A stretch of DNA of 64,000 nt from Acidimicrobiia bacterium (GCA_022822905.1 JAJDYE010000006.1:1-64000), one strand, 5' to 3'; shown: positions 45,150-55,387, numbered from the stretch's first letter. Made by a program: numbers and translations. Notes: generated by a model from the sequence alone, not told the origin.

Positions 45150-46735
45150 CAGTGGCCCTCCCCCTCGTCGCCGTAGTCGGCCTTGAGCTTGCGGAGTTCC
45201 TCAAAGCTGCCCTCGGGCCGATCACCCACGGTGGGCGATTCGATTCCCTCGACTTCCTCCATGTGCTCGATCAACGCGTTGACAGCGGGCTCCATGCGCT
45301 CGATCACCGGCTTGGGGTACACCCCCAAGAACACGATGAGCCCCACCAGCGGCACCATCACCAGCTTCTCCTGCCAGTTGAGGTCGGGCATCGACCGGTT
45401 GGCGTCGTCGGGGGTGCCGTGGAACACCCGCTGATAGGCCCACAGCAGATACAGCGCGGCCAAGATGACCCCGGCGGCGGCCACCACCGCCCACCAGCGG
45501 TGGGCCACGAACGCCCCGGTCAAGATCAAGAACTCGCCCACGAAGCCGTTGAGGCCGGGCAGGCCCACCGACGACAGCATCACCACGGTGAACACCGCGG
45601 CCAGCACCGGGGCGGCCTTCTGGAGTCCGATCATCTCGGAGATCTGCCGGGTGTGGCGGCGCTCGTAGATGAATCCCACCAGCAAGAACAGCGCCCCGGT
45701 GGACAGGCCGTGGTTCACCATCTGGAGCAGCCCGCCCTCGATGCCCTCGGTGTTGATGGAGAAGATGCCCAGCACGATGAACCCGAGGTGGGCCACCGAG
45801 GAGTAGGCCACCAGGCGTTTCAGGTCGCGCTGCATGGTGGCCACCACCGCGCCGTAGAGAATGCCGATCACCCCCAGGGTGAACAGCAGCGGGGCGAAGT
45901 ACTGGGACGCCTCGGGAAACAGATACAGGCCGAAGCGGACCAGCCCGTAGGTGCCCAGCTTGAGCAGCACCCCGGCCAGGATCACCGAGCCGGCGGTGGG
46001 GGCCTCGGTGTGGGCGTCGGGCAGCCAGGTATGCACCGGGAAGAGCGGCACCTTCACCGCGAAGGCCAGCACAAACGAAAGGAATATCCAGCGGGCGGTG
46101 ATGGTGGGCAACTCGCCGGCGCTGTTGGCCAACTCGATGAGGTTGAACGTAACCGCCCCGCCGGTTTCCCGAGCGGTGAGAAGCGCCAGAGTCAGCATTC
46201 CCACCAGCATGAGGGCCGAGCCCAGCATGGTGAACAAGAAGAACTTGGTGGCGGCGTACTTGCGGTTCTCGTGGCCCCACTTCCCGATGAGGAAGTACAT
46301 GGGGATCAGCACGACCTCGAAGAACAGGAAGAACAGCACCAGATCCAGCGCCAGGAACACCCCGAGGCAGCCGGTTTCCAGCACCAGCATCCAGATGTAG
46401 TAGGCCTTGGCGTCGTGGGGCGGGTCGCAGGCCACGATGGCGATGGGGAACAGCAGACCGGTGAGCACCACCAAGAACAGCGAGATGCCGTCCACCCCAA
46501 CGTGCCAGGAGATTCCGGCGGAGCCGATCCACTCGGTGAGCTGGATGAACTGGAAGTCGCCATCGTTCTTGTCGAAGGCGCCCATGAGCCACAGGGTGAG
46601 CGCCCCGGTGGCCGCCGAGGTGGCCACCGCCACCGGCTTGAGCACCGTCGCGCGGGAGGGGGCGATAAGCGCGATAGCCGCCGCCCCCACCAAGGGCAGG
46701 AAGATGATGACCGGAAGAACGGTGGAGCCGCCCAT
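45149..46735 (-). CDS. nuoM: NADH-quinone oxidoreductase subunit M
   Basis: A 528-aa antiporter-like proton-pumping subunit. Recognised by FFEVVLIPMYFLIGKWGHEN (Glu in helix 5), AVKVPLFPVHTWLPDAHTEA (Lys in helix 7) and LKRLVAYSSVAHLGFIVLGI. The C-terminal tail is acidic (EEVEGIESPTVGDRPEGSFE) and about 30 residues longer than in many bacteria. ATG start overlapping the nuoL stop. Confidence 0.97.
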   Translation of the reverse strand: MGGSTVLPVIIFLPLVGAAAIALIAPSRATVLKPVAVATSAATGALTLWLMGAFDKNDGDFQFIQLTEWIGSAGISWHVGVDGISLFLVVLTGLLFPIAIVACDPPHDAKAYYIWMLVLETGCLGVFLALDLVLFFLFFEVVLIPMYFLIGKWGHENRKYAATKFFLFTMLGSALMLVGMLTLALLTARETGGAVTFNLIELANSAGELPTITARWIFLSFVLAFAVKVPLFPVHTWLPDAHTEAPTAGSVILAGVLLKLGTYGLVRFGLYLFPEASQYFAPLLFTLGVIGILYGAVVATMQRDLKRLVAYSSVAHLGFIVLGIFSINTEGIEGGLLQMVNHGLSTGALFLLVGFIYERRHTRQISEMIGLQKAAPVLAAVFTVVMLSSVGLPGLNGFVGEFLILTGAFVAHRWWAVVAAAGVILAALYLLWAYQRVFHGTPDDANRSMPDLNWQEKLVMVPLVGLIVFLGVYPKPVIERMEPAVNALIEHMEEVEGIESPTVGDRPEGSFEELRKLKADYGDEGEGH

Positions 46736-48705
46736 CAGAATCCCGCCCTCGAGATGAACCAGGCCAGCAGCGCCACCGCTCCAAGGGCGATGCCCAGGGC
46801 ATAGCTGCGAACCAAGCCTGATTGCGACACACGCAGCCAGGCACCAGCCCGGCGGATCAGAGTGCCGGTGCCGTTGACCGCGCCGTCCACCACTTGCTCA
46901 TCGAACTGGGTGGTGCGCTCGAAGGCCCGGCGGCCGGGACCGCCCATGAAATCGGTGACGGTCTCGTCGATGCGCCAGGCCCGGGCCAAGAAGGGGTGCT
47001 CGATACGGGCCGGGTCGATCCGGCGGCGGATGTACACCGCAGCCCCGGCCGACACCCCGCCCAGACTGCCCACGATGGCCACGAGGGCCAGCACCCACTG
47101 GGTGCCCCCGCCGAAGGGGAGATGGCCATCGTTGCCGAACAGCGACGGTTTCAGCCAGTTGCCCAAGAAGTGGACATCGGAGGCGAACGGCAGGTTGATA
47201 ACCCCGGCCACCATGGCCAACCCGGCCAGCAGCACCAGCGGAACGGTCATGGTCCAAGGGGACTCGTGGGGATGACGGTGAGGTGGACCGGTTTCGACGG
47301 CGGATTCGGCCGTGTCTACAGCTTCCTCACCAGCCTCAGCTTCAACTTGAGTCTCAGCTTCAACCCAGCGGGGTGGGCCGAAGAAGGTCATGAGCACCAG
47401 CCGGGTCATGTAGAAGGCGGTGAGGATGGCGGTAGCCAGCAGCAGCAGCCACAGCACCTTGTTCTCGCCGTAGGCGTAGGCCAGGATCTCGTCTTTCGAC
47501 CAGAAACCCGAGAACGGCGGCACCCCGGCAATGGCCAGCCAGCCGGCCACGAAGGTCATCGAGGTGATGGGCAGCAGCCGGACCAGCCCGCCATAGCGGC
47601 GGATGTCCTGGTCGCCGTCCATCCCGTGGATCACCGACCCGGCCCCCAGGAACAAGAGCGCCTTGAAGAAAGCGTGGGTGACCATGTGGAAGATGGCGGC
47701 CACATAGGCCCCCGAGCCCACGGCCACGAACATGAATCCGAGCTGGCTGACGGTGGAGTAAGCCAGCACTTTCTTGATGTCGTTTTGGGCCACCGCGATG
47801 GTGGCGGCCATCAGCGCGGTGCCCAGGCCCACCCACATGATGAGGTCGGGCACCCAGCCGTGGGCCTCGGCGATGACCGGGCTCATGCGGGTGAGCAGGT
47901 ACACACCGGCGGTGACCATGGTGGCGGCGTGGATGAGGGCCGACACCGGGGTGGGGCCGGCCATGGCGTCGGGCAGCCAAATGTGCAGCGGGAACTGGGC
48001 CGACTTGCCCGCCGCCCCCACCAAGAGCAGCACCACGATGGCCGACGCGGTGCCCGCGGCCACGCCATGCGATTCGACCTCGAAGAAGATCTCCCCGTAC
48101 TGGAGCGACCCGAAGGTCAAAAACGCCAGGAACATAGCCACCAAAAAGCCCCAGTCGCCCACCCGGTTGGTGACGAACGCCTTTTTCCCGGCCGAGGCGT
48201 TGGCCTCGTCGGTGAACCAGAACGAGATCAGGAGGTAAGAGCAGGCCCCCACTCCCTCCCAGCCCAGGAAGGTGAGCAGCAGGTTGTCGCCCAGCACCAG
48301 CATGAGCATGGAGAAGGCGAACAGGTTGAGGTAGATGAAGAACTTGGAGAAGCCCTCGTCGTCGTGCATGTAGCCAATGGAGTAGAGGTGGATGAGTGCC
48401 CCCACCCCGGTCACGAACAGGGCCATGGTGATGGACAGCGGGTCGGCTAGAAGGCCGATGTCCACCGCCAGCTTCCCGGCGGGCACCCACTCGAACAGGG
48501 TGACCACCGTCTCCCGCTCATCGCCTTCGTGGCCAATGAGCCCGATGAACACCAGCAGCGTGGCCACAAACGATCCACCCATCATGGCGATGGCCAGCCA
48601 GCCGGCCCGGGGCTCGCCCAAGCGGCGGCCCAGCGCCATCAAGATCAGCACCCCGGCCAGCGGGAAGGCGGGGATCAACCAGACGAGATCAACAAGCGTG
48701 CTCAT
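46735..48705 (-). CDS. nuoL: NADH-quinone oxidoreductase subunit L
   Basis: A 656-aa distal antiporter-like subunit, with the long lateral helix expected at its C terminus. Motifs include FLGWEGVGACSYLLISFWF, AGKSAQFPLHIWLPDAMAGP, TPVSALIHAATMVTAGVYLL and KKVLAYSTVSQLGFMFVAVG. Near residue 470 an acidic insert (ETQVEAEAGEEAVDTAESAV followed by His-rich PPHRHPHESPW) interrupts the usual loop before a membrane helix; this looks like a lineage-specific extension. nuoK lies 15 nt upstream. Confidence 0.97.
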   Translation of the reverse strand: MSTLVDLVWLIPAFPLAGVLILMALGRRLGEPRAGWLAIAMMGGSFVATLLVFIGLIGHEGDERETVVTLFEWVPAGKLAVDIGLLADPLSITMALFVTGVGALIHLYSIGYMHDDEGFSKFFIYLNLFAFSMLMLVLGDNLLLTFLGWEGVGACSYLLISFWFTDEANASAGKKAFVTNRVGDWGFLVAMFLAFLTFGSLQYGEIFFEVESHGVAAGTASAIVVLLLVGAAGKSAQFPLHIWLPDAMAGPTPVSALIHAATMVTAGVYLLTRMSPVIAEAHGWVPDLIMWVGLGTALMAATIAVAQNDIKKVLAYSTVSQLGFMFVAVGSGAYVAAIFHMVTHAFFKALLFLGAGSVIHGMDGDQDIRRYGGLVRLLPITSMTFVAGWLAIAGVPPFSGFWSKDEILAYAYGENKVLWLLLLATAILTAFYMTRLVLMTFFGPPRWVEAETQVEAEAGEEAVDTAESAVETGPPHRHPHESPWTMTVPLVLLAGLAMVAGVINLPFASDVHFLGNWLKPSLFGNDGHLPFGGGTQWVLALVAIVGSLGGVSAGAAVYIRRRIDPARIEHPFLARAWRIDETVTDFMGGPGRRAFERTTQFDEQVVDGAVNGTGTLIRRAGAWLRVSQSGLVRSYALGIALGAVALLAWFISRAGF

Positions 48706-48720
48706 GATTCCACCCCGGCG

Positions 48721-49023
48721 CTATCCCTTCAGCGCCGATAGGTCGTCGGCGGTGGCCTGGGGGCGGCGGCGGTTGATGGCCACCACGATGGCCAAGCCCA
48801 CCACCACCTCAGCGGCCGCCACCACCAGCACAAAGAACACCGACACCTGCCCGCCGATGTCGTTGAGCTCCCGCCCGAAGGTGATGAAGGTGAGGTTGAC
48901 GGCGTTGAGCATCAGCTCCACGCACATGAACATGATCAGCGGGTTGCGTCGCACCAAGAGGCCCACCGCGCCAATGGTGAACAGCGCAGCGGCCAGGATC
49001 AGGTACCAGGAGGCGGTGACCAT
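48721..49023 (-). CDS. nuoK: NADH-quinone oxidoreductase subunit K
   Basis: A 100-aa, three-helix subunit. The two conserved membrane glutamates are visible in [14 protein letters not shown] and [16 protein letters not shown], which form part of the proton path of the central axis. ATG start overlapping the nuoJ stop. Confidence 0.96.
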   Translation of the reverse strand: MVTASWYLILAAALFTIGAVGLLVRRNPLIMFMCVELMLNAVNLTFITFGRELNDIGGQVSVFFVLVVAAAEVVVGLAIVVAINRRRPQATADDLSALKG

Positions 49024-49577
49024 CAGTCGTCCACCTGGGTTTCTTGGACCTCGTCCTTGCGGGCCATGCGGCGGGACATGACCACCGCGCCCACCACCGA
49101 GATGGTGAGCAGGGCGGCGGTGGCCTCAAAGGCGTACACGTAGTCGGTGAACAAAACGTCGGCGATCTGGCGGAGATTGGAGTACTGGTCGGTGATGTCC
49201 AGCGTCAAGACCTGGATGTGGCCCCCCGCGCCGATGTCGCTGCTCAAGATAAAGGCCACCGCCAGCCCGAAGGTGCCCAAGCCCACCAAAGCGGCCAGGG
49301 TGCGCTGGCCGGTGATGGGCTCCACCGACAGGTCTTCCAGCCGATCGACACCCAACAGCATGATCACGAACAAGAACAGCACCACGATGGCGCCGGCGTA
49401 GACGATGATCTGGACCGCGGCCAGGAAGTGGGCTTCCAGGTTGAGGAACAGCACGGCCATGCCGAACAGGGTTCCCACCAGGCTCAACGCGGCGTGTACC
49501 GGGTTGCGGGCCAGCACCACGCCCAGCGCCCCGGCCAACACGATGACCGCGCACACGATGAAGACCGCAGTCTCCAT
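49023..49577 (-). CDS. nuoJ: NADH-quinone oxidoreductase subunit J
   Basis: A 184-aa subunit with five membrane helices; the third ([20 protein letters not shown] followed by IMLLG) contains the conserved Tyr and the pi-bulge region linked to the proton path. The C terminus is short and charged ([16 protein letters not shown]). ATG start overlaps the nuoI stop. Confidence 0.96.
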   Translation of the reverse strand: METAVFIVCAVIVLAGALGVVLARNPVHAALSLVGTLFGMAVLFLNLEAHFLAAVQIIVYAGAIVVLFLFVIMLLGVDRLEDLSVEPITGQRTLAALVGLGTFGLAVAFILSSDIGAGGHIQVLTLDITDQYSNLRQIADVLFTDYVYAFEATAALLTISVVGAVVMSRRMARKDEVQETQVDD

Positions 49578-50248
49578 CAGAGGTGGCCTCCGTGGTCGCC
49601 GTCATGGTGCTGGCTATGGTCCTCGGTGGCTTCGTCGGCTTCGTCTTCAGCCGACTGGCCCCGCTCCGGTGAGCGGATGCCGTAGCCCAGTTCGCCCGAC
49701 CAGGCCACCTGGCCCTCGTAGGCGGCTTGGCCCGACGGCGATGTGGCCCGCACCCACGCCGAGGTGTGCTCGTCGTCGCCGGGTTCCCAGTGTTCCCAGG
49801 GAAGCTGCCGGGGCCGGCCGTCGTCGTCCACCACTAGCTCGTCTTTTGTGTAGATGGCGTCGGACCGGTTGGTGAACGAGAACTCGAACAGCTTCGACTC
49901 GGTGATGGCCTCGGTGGGACAGGCCTCCACGCACAGATCGCAGTGGATGCACCGCAGGTAGTTGATCTCGTAGACGTAGCCGAAGCGCTCGCCGGGGGAC
50001 ACCGGATCGTCGGGCGGGTTGTCGGCCCCCCGCACGTAGATGCAGCGGGCCGGGCACACGCCAGCGCACAGCTCGCACCCGATGCACTTCTCCATGCCGT
50101 CCTCGTAGCGGTTTAGCACGTGGCGACCGTGGAAGCGCTCGGGCTTCGGCCGCTTCTCATCGGGGTACTGAGTGGTGACCACCCGGCCCGTTTCGGTGCC
50201 CTTGAGCAGCTTGCGCAGAGTTACGGCAAATCCTTGGAGGTATCCCAT
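49577..50248 (-). CDS. nuoI: NADH-quinone oxidoreductase subunit I
   Basis: A 223-aa ferredoxin-like subunit carrying clusters N6a and N6b: [18 protein letters not shown] and [20 protein letters not shown] are two complete CX2CX2CX3CP motifs. An amphipathic N-terminal helix ([18 protein letters not shown]) attaches it to the membrane arm. The last 25 residues are Asp/Glu/His-rich ([14 protein letters not shown]), unusual for NuoI; they might bind metal or be a linker only. ATG start; 56 nt gap to nuoH. Confidence 0.97.
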   Translation of the reverse strand: MGYLQGFAVTLRKLLKGTETGRVVTTQYPDEKRPKPERFHGRHVLNRYEDGMEKCIGCELCAGVCPARCIYVRGADNPPDDPVSPGERFGYVYEINYLRCIHCDLCVEACPTEAITESKLFEFSFTNRSDAIYTKDELVVDDDGRPRQLPWEHWEPGDDEHTSAWVRATSPSGQAAYEGQVAWSGELGYGIRSPERGQSAEDEADEATEDHSQHHDGDHGGHL

Positions 50249-50304
50249 TTACCCGCCCTCTCCAACGGTTGACGAGACTCCGCGCTTGGCGATACAACAA
50301 CGGC

Positions 50305-51522
50305 TCACGCGAATCCTCCTTGGGGGTCGAGTTCTCGGCGTTGGCGGGCGGCTCGCAGGGCCAGGGCCAGCAGCCCGGCCAGCGCGGCCATTATGGCCAA
50401 CATCACGATCACTGCGGCGGCCCGATTCCAGCCCCGGTCGCCAGCCACGTCATAGGAGGCCAGCACCAGCAGCCAGCCCAGCGACAGGGGGATGAGCAGC
50501 TTCCAGCCCAAGTCCATGAGCTGGTCGTAGCGGAAGCGGGGCAGGGTGGCCCGCAGCCACACGAAGGCGAACAGGAACAGCATCAGCTTGATGAAGAACC
50601 ACAGCAGCCCTGAGAGCCAGCCGACCGTGGTGAAGTCGGGGCCGTTGGGGCCACCCAGGAACAGCGTCACCACGATGGCCGACATGGTGATGGTGTTCAT
50701 GAACTCGGCCAGATAGAACAGGGCGAACCGAATAGAGCTGTATTCGGTGTGAAAGCCGCCCACCAGTTCCTGCTCGGCCTCCACTAAATCGAACGGGGGC
50801 CGGTTCAACTCGGCGGTGGCCGCGATCAAGAAGATCACCATGGGCACCACCCAGGTAACCCACAGGTTCCAGTTCCACACCGACTGCTCGAACACGATCT
50901 GGTTGGTAGACAAGCTGCCCGACTTCAACAGCACCGCGGCCAGCGACAGGCCCAGAGCGGCCTCGTACGACACCATCTGGGCCGAGGCCCGCACCGATGC
51001 CAGCAGCGGGTACTTGGAGCCCGACGACCAGCCGGCCAGCATCACTCCGTACACGGCCACCGACGACATGGCCAGCACCAGCAGGATGCCCACCGGCGGG
51101 TCGGATACTTGCAGGAAGGTCTCGTGGCCGAATAGGGACACCCGGCCATCGCCTCCGTTGAAGTCTCCCCCTACGGGGACCACGGCGAACACCAAGAAGG
51201 CGGGGACCAGCGAGAGATAGGGGGCGAGCTTGAAAACGAGCCGGTCGGACTGCTCGGGGATCAGATCTTCTTTGAAGAACAGCTTGATGCCGTCGGCCAG
51301 CGTCTGGAAGATGCCGAACGGGCCAGCCAGGTTGGGGCCGATGCGGTTCTGCATGTCGCTGATGAGCTTGCGCTCAAACCAGATCATCAACATGACGGCC
51401 ACCAACAACACGGCAAAGGCCACCCCCACCTTGAGCAGGGTGATGAGCACTTCGGCCCAGCCCACCCCGCCGATATACAGGGGATCGAGGCCGAAAACGC
51501 TCGGGCCCAGGGCAGCGGTCAT
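50305..51522 (-). CDS. nuoH: NADH-quinone oxidoreductase subunit H
   Basis: A 405-aa membrane subunit with eight or nine helices that helps form the quinone chamber. Key motifs are MQNRIGPNLAGPFGIFQTLA, DGIKLFFKEDLIPEQSDRLV, and ELNRPPFDLVEAEQELVGGF with HTEYSSIRF, the acidic loop that passes energy to the pumps. The C terminus is slightly extended and charged. ATG start; its start codon overlaps the nuoG stop. Confidence 0.97.
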   Translation of the reverse strand: MTAALGPSVFGLDPLYIGGVGWAEVLITLLKVGVAFAVLLVAVMLMIWFERKLISDMQNRIGPNLAGPFGIFQTLADGIKLFFKEDLIPEQSDRLVFKLAPYLSLVPAFLVFAVVPVGGDFNGGDGRVSLFGHETFLQVSDPPVGILLVLAMSSVAVYGVMLAGWSSGSKYPLLASVRASAQMVSYEAALGLSLAAVLLKSGSLSTNQIVFEQSVWNWNLWVTWVVPMVIFLIAATAELNRPPFDLVEAEQELVGGFHTEYSSIRFALFYLAEFMNTITMSAIVVTLFLGGPNGPDFTTVGWLSGLLWFFIKLMLFLFAFVWLRATLPRFRYDQLMDLGWKLLIPLSLGWLLVLASYDVAGDRGWNRAAAVIVMLAIMAALAGLLALALRAARQRRELDPQGGFA

Positions 51523-54062
51523 CGGGTTTGGATCCTCAGATCGGTGACCATGGCATCCGGATCGACGAGATCCCGCACATCCAGATCGGGGTAGTTGTAG
51601 CCGAAGGCCGCGGTGCCTCGGGGCACGCCGGGGTCGGCCACCACCGGCATGTCCATCTCGCCCGCGTTGGAGATCACCTGCACGTCGGCACCCGGTTCAA
51701 CGCCGACGCGGTCAAAGTCGTAGGGGTTCACGGCCAATACGGCGGTGGGGGCCAATCCGGCCAATGAGGGGGCGTGCTGGGGCAGCGTGCCCCGGTCGTA
51801 CATGCGCCGCGCCGCCACCAGCCGCAGAGAATAAGCGTCCACATGGGGCACCGGCGTGGCGTGGTCGGGCGGGGTGAAGGCGATGGAGCTGTCGGCGGCT
51901 ACCACCCCGTCTTCGGAGGCGTCGATGGCTTCCATGGACAGGTTCCGGTGCGACGGGGCCACCCGGGTGATCTCGTCCCACACGTCCTCGGGGGCGCCGA
52001 AGCCGAAATCGGCGCCCAGTTGGCGGGCCAACTCGGTGGCGATGGCCCAATCGGCCCGAGCGGTGCCCGGCGGGGTGACGACCTGGCGCTGGACCGTGAT
52101 CCGCCCCTCCAGGTTGGTGTGGGTGCCCCGCCGCTCGGCGAACCCGGCGGCGGGGAACACGATGTGGGCCCGGACGGTGGACGGATTCAAGAACAGATCG
52201 GAGGCCACGATGGTGCCCACCCGGCTGAGGGCTTCATCGGCCAGCTCCCGACGGGGGAAATCGCCCAGCGGATCGGCGCCCAGCAGGATCAGCACGTCGA
52301 TTTGGCCGTTTGCGGCGGCTTGCAGGATGCCGCGGGCGTCGGCTCCGGGATTGGAGGGCACCGAGCCCCACGCCTCGGCCAGCGCCGGACCGCCGTCGGC
52401 CAGGGTGATTCGTCCGGGCAGCAGCCCGGGCGCCAAGCCCATGTCGAGTGCTCCCAGCACGTTGCCCCGGTGCAGCGCGGGCAAAAAGGCGATGCCCGGG
52501 CGTCCGCCCGCGCTCAGCAGATTGGCAAACCGAACCAGCTCGGCCACGGCGTCCATGGTGAAGTCGGCCGGCTCGGCCAGCGAGGGCCTACCCAACACCA
52601 CGGTAAGGGGCTGGTCGGCCCGGTCGGCGATAGCCGCCGCGGCGGCGGCCACGGCGGAAACGGGTGCGCCGCCGATGTCGCCGTCGGGTCCGGCTTCGAT
52701 GTCGCCGCCCATCAAGGCTGCGGCCACGGCAGCGGCCTCGCCGGGGCGATGGTGCAGCCGGAATGCGGCCAGATGGCTCAGCCCGGTGGCCCGGGGGGTG
52801 AGCTCGATGAGCTGCACGCCGTCGTTCACGATGGCGTGGCGAAGCCGCAGGTACAGAGTGCCCTGCTCCTCCTTGGGGTCGGGGGCCATCAGGATGACGG
52901 TGCCGCCGGGGGTGCAGGCCCGGTTGATGGTGGCCCGAGGCAGGCTGAGCACGCCTTCGGCGGGCAGGCCGTCGTCGAGCTGGGCGTCGACGTGGTCGGT
53001 GCCGATGACTCCTTTGGCCAGCCGCGCCCAGGCGTACTGGTCTTCGTTGGTAAGCCGGGCCCCGCCCAACACCGCCACCGACTGGGGTCCCTTGTCGGCC
53101 GCTGCGGCCTTGATGGCGTCGGCGGCCATGCTGAGGGCTTGGCCCCAAGAGGTTTCCACCAGCTCGGAGCCGCCGGGGTCGAGTCGGCCCAGCGGCGTGC
53201 CCCGCACCAGCGGCGTGTGCAGCCGCAGTTCGCTGGCGGTGGCCTCAAACGCGAATCGGTCTTTGTCGGTGAGCCAGCCCCAGTTCACCGCGTCGCTGTC
53301 CACCCCCTGATAACGCAGCACCTGGTCGCGGGAGGCCTGCACCACCACCCGGTCGCCCATCGGGTTGGGATAGGTGGACTCCACCTCGGTGAGATCCCAA
53401 GGGCGGGCCTTGAACCGATAGGGCACGGCGGTAAGGGCGCCCACCGGGCAGATCTGCACGGTGTTGCCGCTGAAGTAGGAGGAGAAGGGCAGGTCGGGGA
53501 AAGTGTTCACCTGGGTTTGGTCGCCCCGGTCTTGGAAGGTGATGAGCGGGTCGCCGGCCACCTCGTCGGCAAATCGGGTGCAGCGGTCGCACAGGATGCA
53601 GCGCTCCCGATCCAGGTACACCAGATCATTCACCGGAATGGGCTTCTCGAAGTGACGCTTCTCCTCGACAAACCGGCTCTCGCCCGGGCCGTAGGCCATG
53701 GTCTGGTCTTGGAGGGGGCACTCGCCGCCTTTGTCGCACACCGGGCAATCGAGGGGGTGGTTCAGCAGCAGGAACTCCAGCACCCCGTCTTGGGCCTTGC
53801 GGGTTTGCTCGGAGGTGGTGTCCACCACCATGCCCTCGCTCACCTCCACCATGCAGGAGGGTTGCAGGGCGGGACCGCGCCCGGCGTCGATGTCCACGAT
53901 GCACATGCGGCACATGCCCACCGAGTTCATGCGGGGGTGGTAGCAGAAATGGGGGATGTACACCCCGGCCCGCTCGGCCGCGGCGATCACCCACTCGCCG
54001 GGTTTGGCCTCCACCGGCTGGCCGTTGACGGTGATATTCACCACGGTTTCGTTCTCGCTCAC
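51519..54062 (-). CDS. nuoG: NADH-quinone oxidoreductase subunit G
   Basis: An 847-aa subunit with clusters in its N-terminal 230 residues: [2Fe-2S] N1b (CYHPRMNSVGMCRMC ... C), N4 (HPLDCPVCDKGGECPLQD) and N5 (CILCDRCTRF ... QICPVGAL). The molybdopterin-like domain follows. The CX2CX3C plus later Cys that bind N7 in many actinobacteria are missing: the segment after RPWDLTEVESTYPNPMGDRV has no Cys, and WLTDKDRFAF stands where W-N-C-D-K is usual. The GTG at 54062 overlaps the nuoF stop (GTGA). The open frame above it, up to 54227, is nuoF in another frame. Confidence 0.95.
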   Translation of the reverse strand: MSENETVVNITVNGQPVEAKPGEWVIAAAERAGVYIPHFCYHPRMNSVGMCRMCIVDIDAGRGPALQPSCMVEVSEGMVVDTTSEQTRKAQDGVLEFLLLNHPLDCPVCDKGGECPLQDQTMAYGPGESRFVEEKRHFEKPIPVNDLVYLDRERCILCDRCTRFADEVAGDPLITFQDRGDQTQVNTFPDLPFSSYFSGNTVQICPVGALTAVPYRFKARPWDLTEVESTYPNPMGDRVVVQASRDQVLRYQGVDSDAVNWGWLTDKDRFAFEATASELRLHTPLVRGTPLGRLDPGGSELVETSWGQALSMAADAIKAAAADKGPQSVAVLGGARLTNEDQYAWARLAKGVIGTDHVDAQLDDGLPAEGVLSLPRATINRACTPGGTVILMAPDPKEEQGTLYLRLRHAIVNDGVQLIELTPRATGLSHLAAFRLHHRPGEAAAVAAALMGGDIEAGPDGDIGGAPVSAVAAAAAAIADRADQPLTVVLGRPSLAEPADFTMDAVAELVRFANLLSAGGRPGIAFLPALHRGNVLGALDMGLAPGLLPGRITLADGGPALAEAWGSVPSNPGADARGILQAAANGQIDVLILLGADPLGDFPRRELADEALSRVGTIVASDLFLNPSTVRAHIVFPAAGFAERRGTHTNLEGRITVQRQVVTPPGTARADWAIATELARQLGADFGFGAPEDVWDEITRVAPSHRNLSMEAIDASEDGVVAADSSIAFTPPDHATPVPHVDAYSLRLVAARRMYDRGTLPQHAPSLAGLAPTAVLAVNPYDFDRVGVEPGADVQVISNAGEMDMPVVADPGVPRGTAAFGYNYPDLDVRDLVDPDAMVTDLRIQTR

Positions 54063-55387
54063 GACGCCACTCCCGTAACAGTCACCGCAGCGGCGGGCAG
54101 GTAGGCCTCGAACTCGCCGCGGAACCGCTCCAAAGCCGAGGCGATGGGCGACACAGCCGACGGACCCAGCGGGCAAATGGTGGTCTGGCGGGGGGGCCAG
54201 TTGATGCCGGGGCTGATGTTGTCGCACACGTCCATGAGCAAATCCAGATCCTGGGGGCGGCCCTGGCCGGCCAGGAGGCGGCTAAGGATCTTCTCCAGCC
54301 AGGAGGTCCCCTCCCGGCACGGGGTGCACTTGCCGCAGGACTCCCGGGCGAAGAACCGCACCACGTTGTGGCAGGCCTTCACCACATCGGTGGTGTCGTC
54401 CATAACCACGATGGCCCCTGAGCCGAGCATGGAGCCGGCCTGGTCCACCGTGGTCTTCTCCAGGGGCAGATCGAGGTGCTCCTCGAAGAACCACGGGGCC
54501 GATGCGCCGCCGGGGATGAAGGTCTTGAGGGTGCGGCCGGGGCGCATGCCGCCGGCGTAGCGGGGGTCGAAGATGATGTCGCGGAAAGTGGTGGTGCCGA
54601 AGGGCACTTCGAACACCCCGGGCGAAGCCACGTGGCCCGACACCGCGAACAACCGGGTGCCGGTGGAACTGTCGGCCCCCATGGCAGCGAAGGCCTCCCC
54701 GCCGTTCGAGACGATCCACGGCAGGTTGGCCAGGGTCTCCACGTTGTTGACGATGGTGGGCTTGCCGTACAGACCGATGGATGCCGGGAAATAGGGCGGC
54801 TTCAGCCGGGGCATCCCCCGGTTGCCCTCCAGGCTCTCGATGAGGGCGGTCTCCTCTCCCACGATGTAGGCCCCCGCCCCCCAATGGAGGGTGATGTCCA
54901 CCGAGAAATCGGGAGCCCCAAGCACATTGCGGCCCACGAAGCCGGCCTCATAGGCCTCGTTGAGGGCGGCAGCCAGCCGCTCCTGGGCGTGGGCCATCTC
55001 GCCCCGCACATATAAAAAGCACTGCGACAGACCGAGGGCGTAGCAGGCGATCAGGCAGCCCTCGATGAGCTGGTGGGGATCGCGCTCCATGAGCAGTCGG
55101 TCTTTGTAGGTGCCGGGCTCGGACTCGTCGCCGTTCACCACCAGATAGCGGGGCCACACCCCCGGCGGGCAGAACCCCCACTTGACCCCGGCGGGGAACC
55201 CGGCGCCGCCCCGGCCCAGCAGGCTGGCGGTGCGAACCTCGCTGTGGACGTCGGCGGGGACCATCTCCAGTGCCCGCCGCAACCCGGCATAACCCCCGGT
55301 GCGCTCGTAGCCGGCCAGGGTGTGGCCGTCTTCGACGTCGAAGCGGGAGGTGATGATCCGCAGGTCTGGGGGGGCGGGCGCGCTCAC
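54059..55387 (-). CDS. nuoF: NADH-quinone oxidoreductase subunit F
   Basis: A 442-aa subunit that binds NADH, FMN and cluster N3. GRGGAGFPAGVKWGFCPPG is the FMN/NADH loop, NGDESEPGTYKDRLLMERDP the second nucleotide segment, and ESCGKCTPCREGTSWLEKIL with the later Cys in CDNISPGINWPPRQTTICPL (CX2CX2C plus C) the cluster. ATG start overlapping nuoE. Confidence 0.97.
   Translation of the reverse strand: MSAPAPPDLRIITSRFDVEDGHTLAGYERTGGYAGLRRALEMVPADVHSEVRTASLLGRGGAGFPAGVKWGFCPPGVWPRYLVVNGDESEPGTYKDRLLMERDPHQLIEGCLIACYALGLSQCFLYVRGEMAHAQERLAAALNEAYEAGFVGRNVLGAPDFSVDITLHWGAGAYIVGEETALIESLEGNRGMPRLKPPYFPASIGLYGKPTIVNNVETLANLPWIVSNGGEAFAAMGADSSTGTRLFAVSGHVASPGVFEVPFGTTTFRDIIFDPRYAGGMRPGRTLKTFIPGGASAPWFFEEHLDLPLEKTTVDQAGSMLGSGAIVVMDDTTDVVKACHNVVRFFARESCGKCTPCREGTSWLEKILSRLLAGQGRPQDLDLLMDVCDNISPGINWPPRQTTICPLGPSAVSPIASALERFRGEFEAYLPAAAVTVTGVAS

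Noticed and set aside
45152..46804. Long plus-strand ORF (550 codons) opposite nuoM
   Set aside because: Same reason: Gln/His/Gly-rich reverse image of a membrane protein gene.
51774..54104. Very long plus-strand ORF (776 codons) opposite nuoG
   Set aside because: It is antisense to a fully recognised nuoG, is rich in His/Gly/Val from reversed GC-biased codons, and shows no domain. It is a shadow of high GC content.
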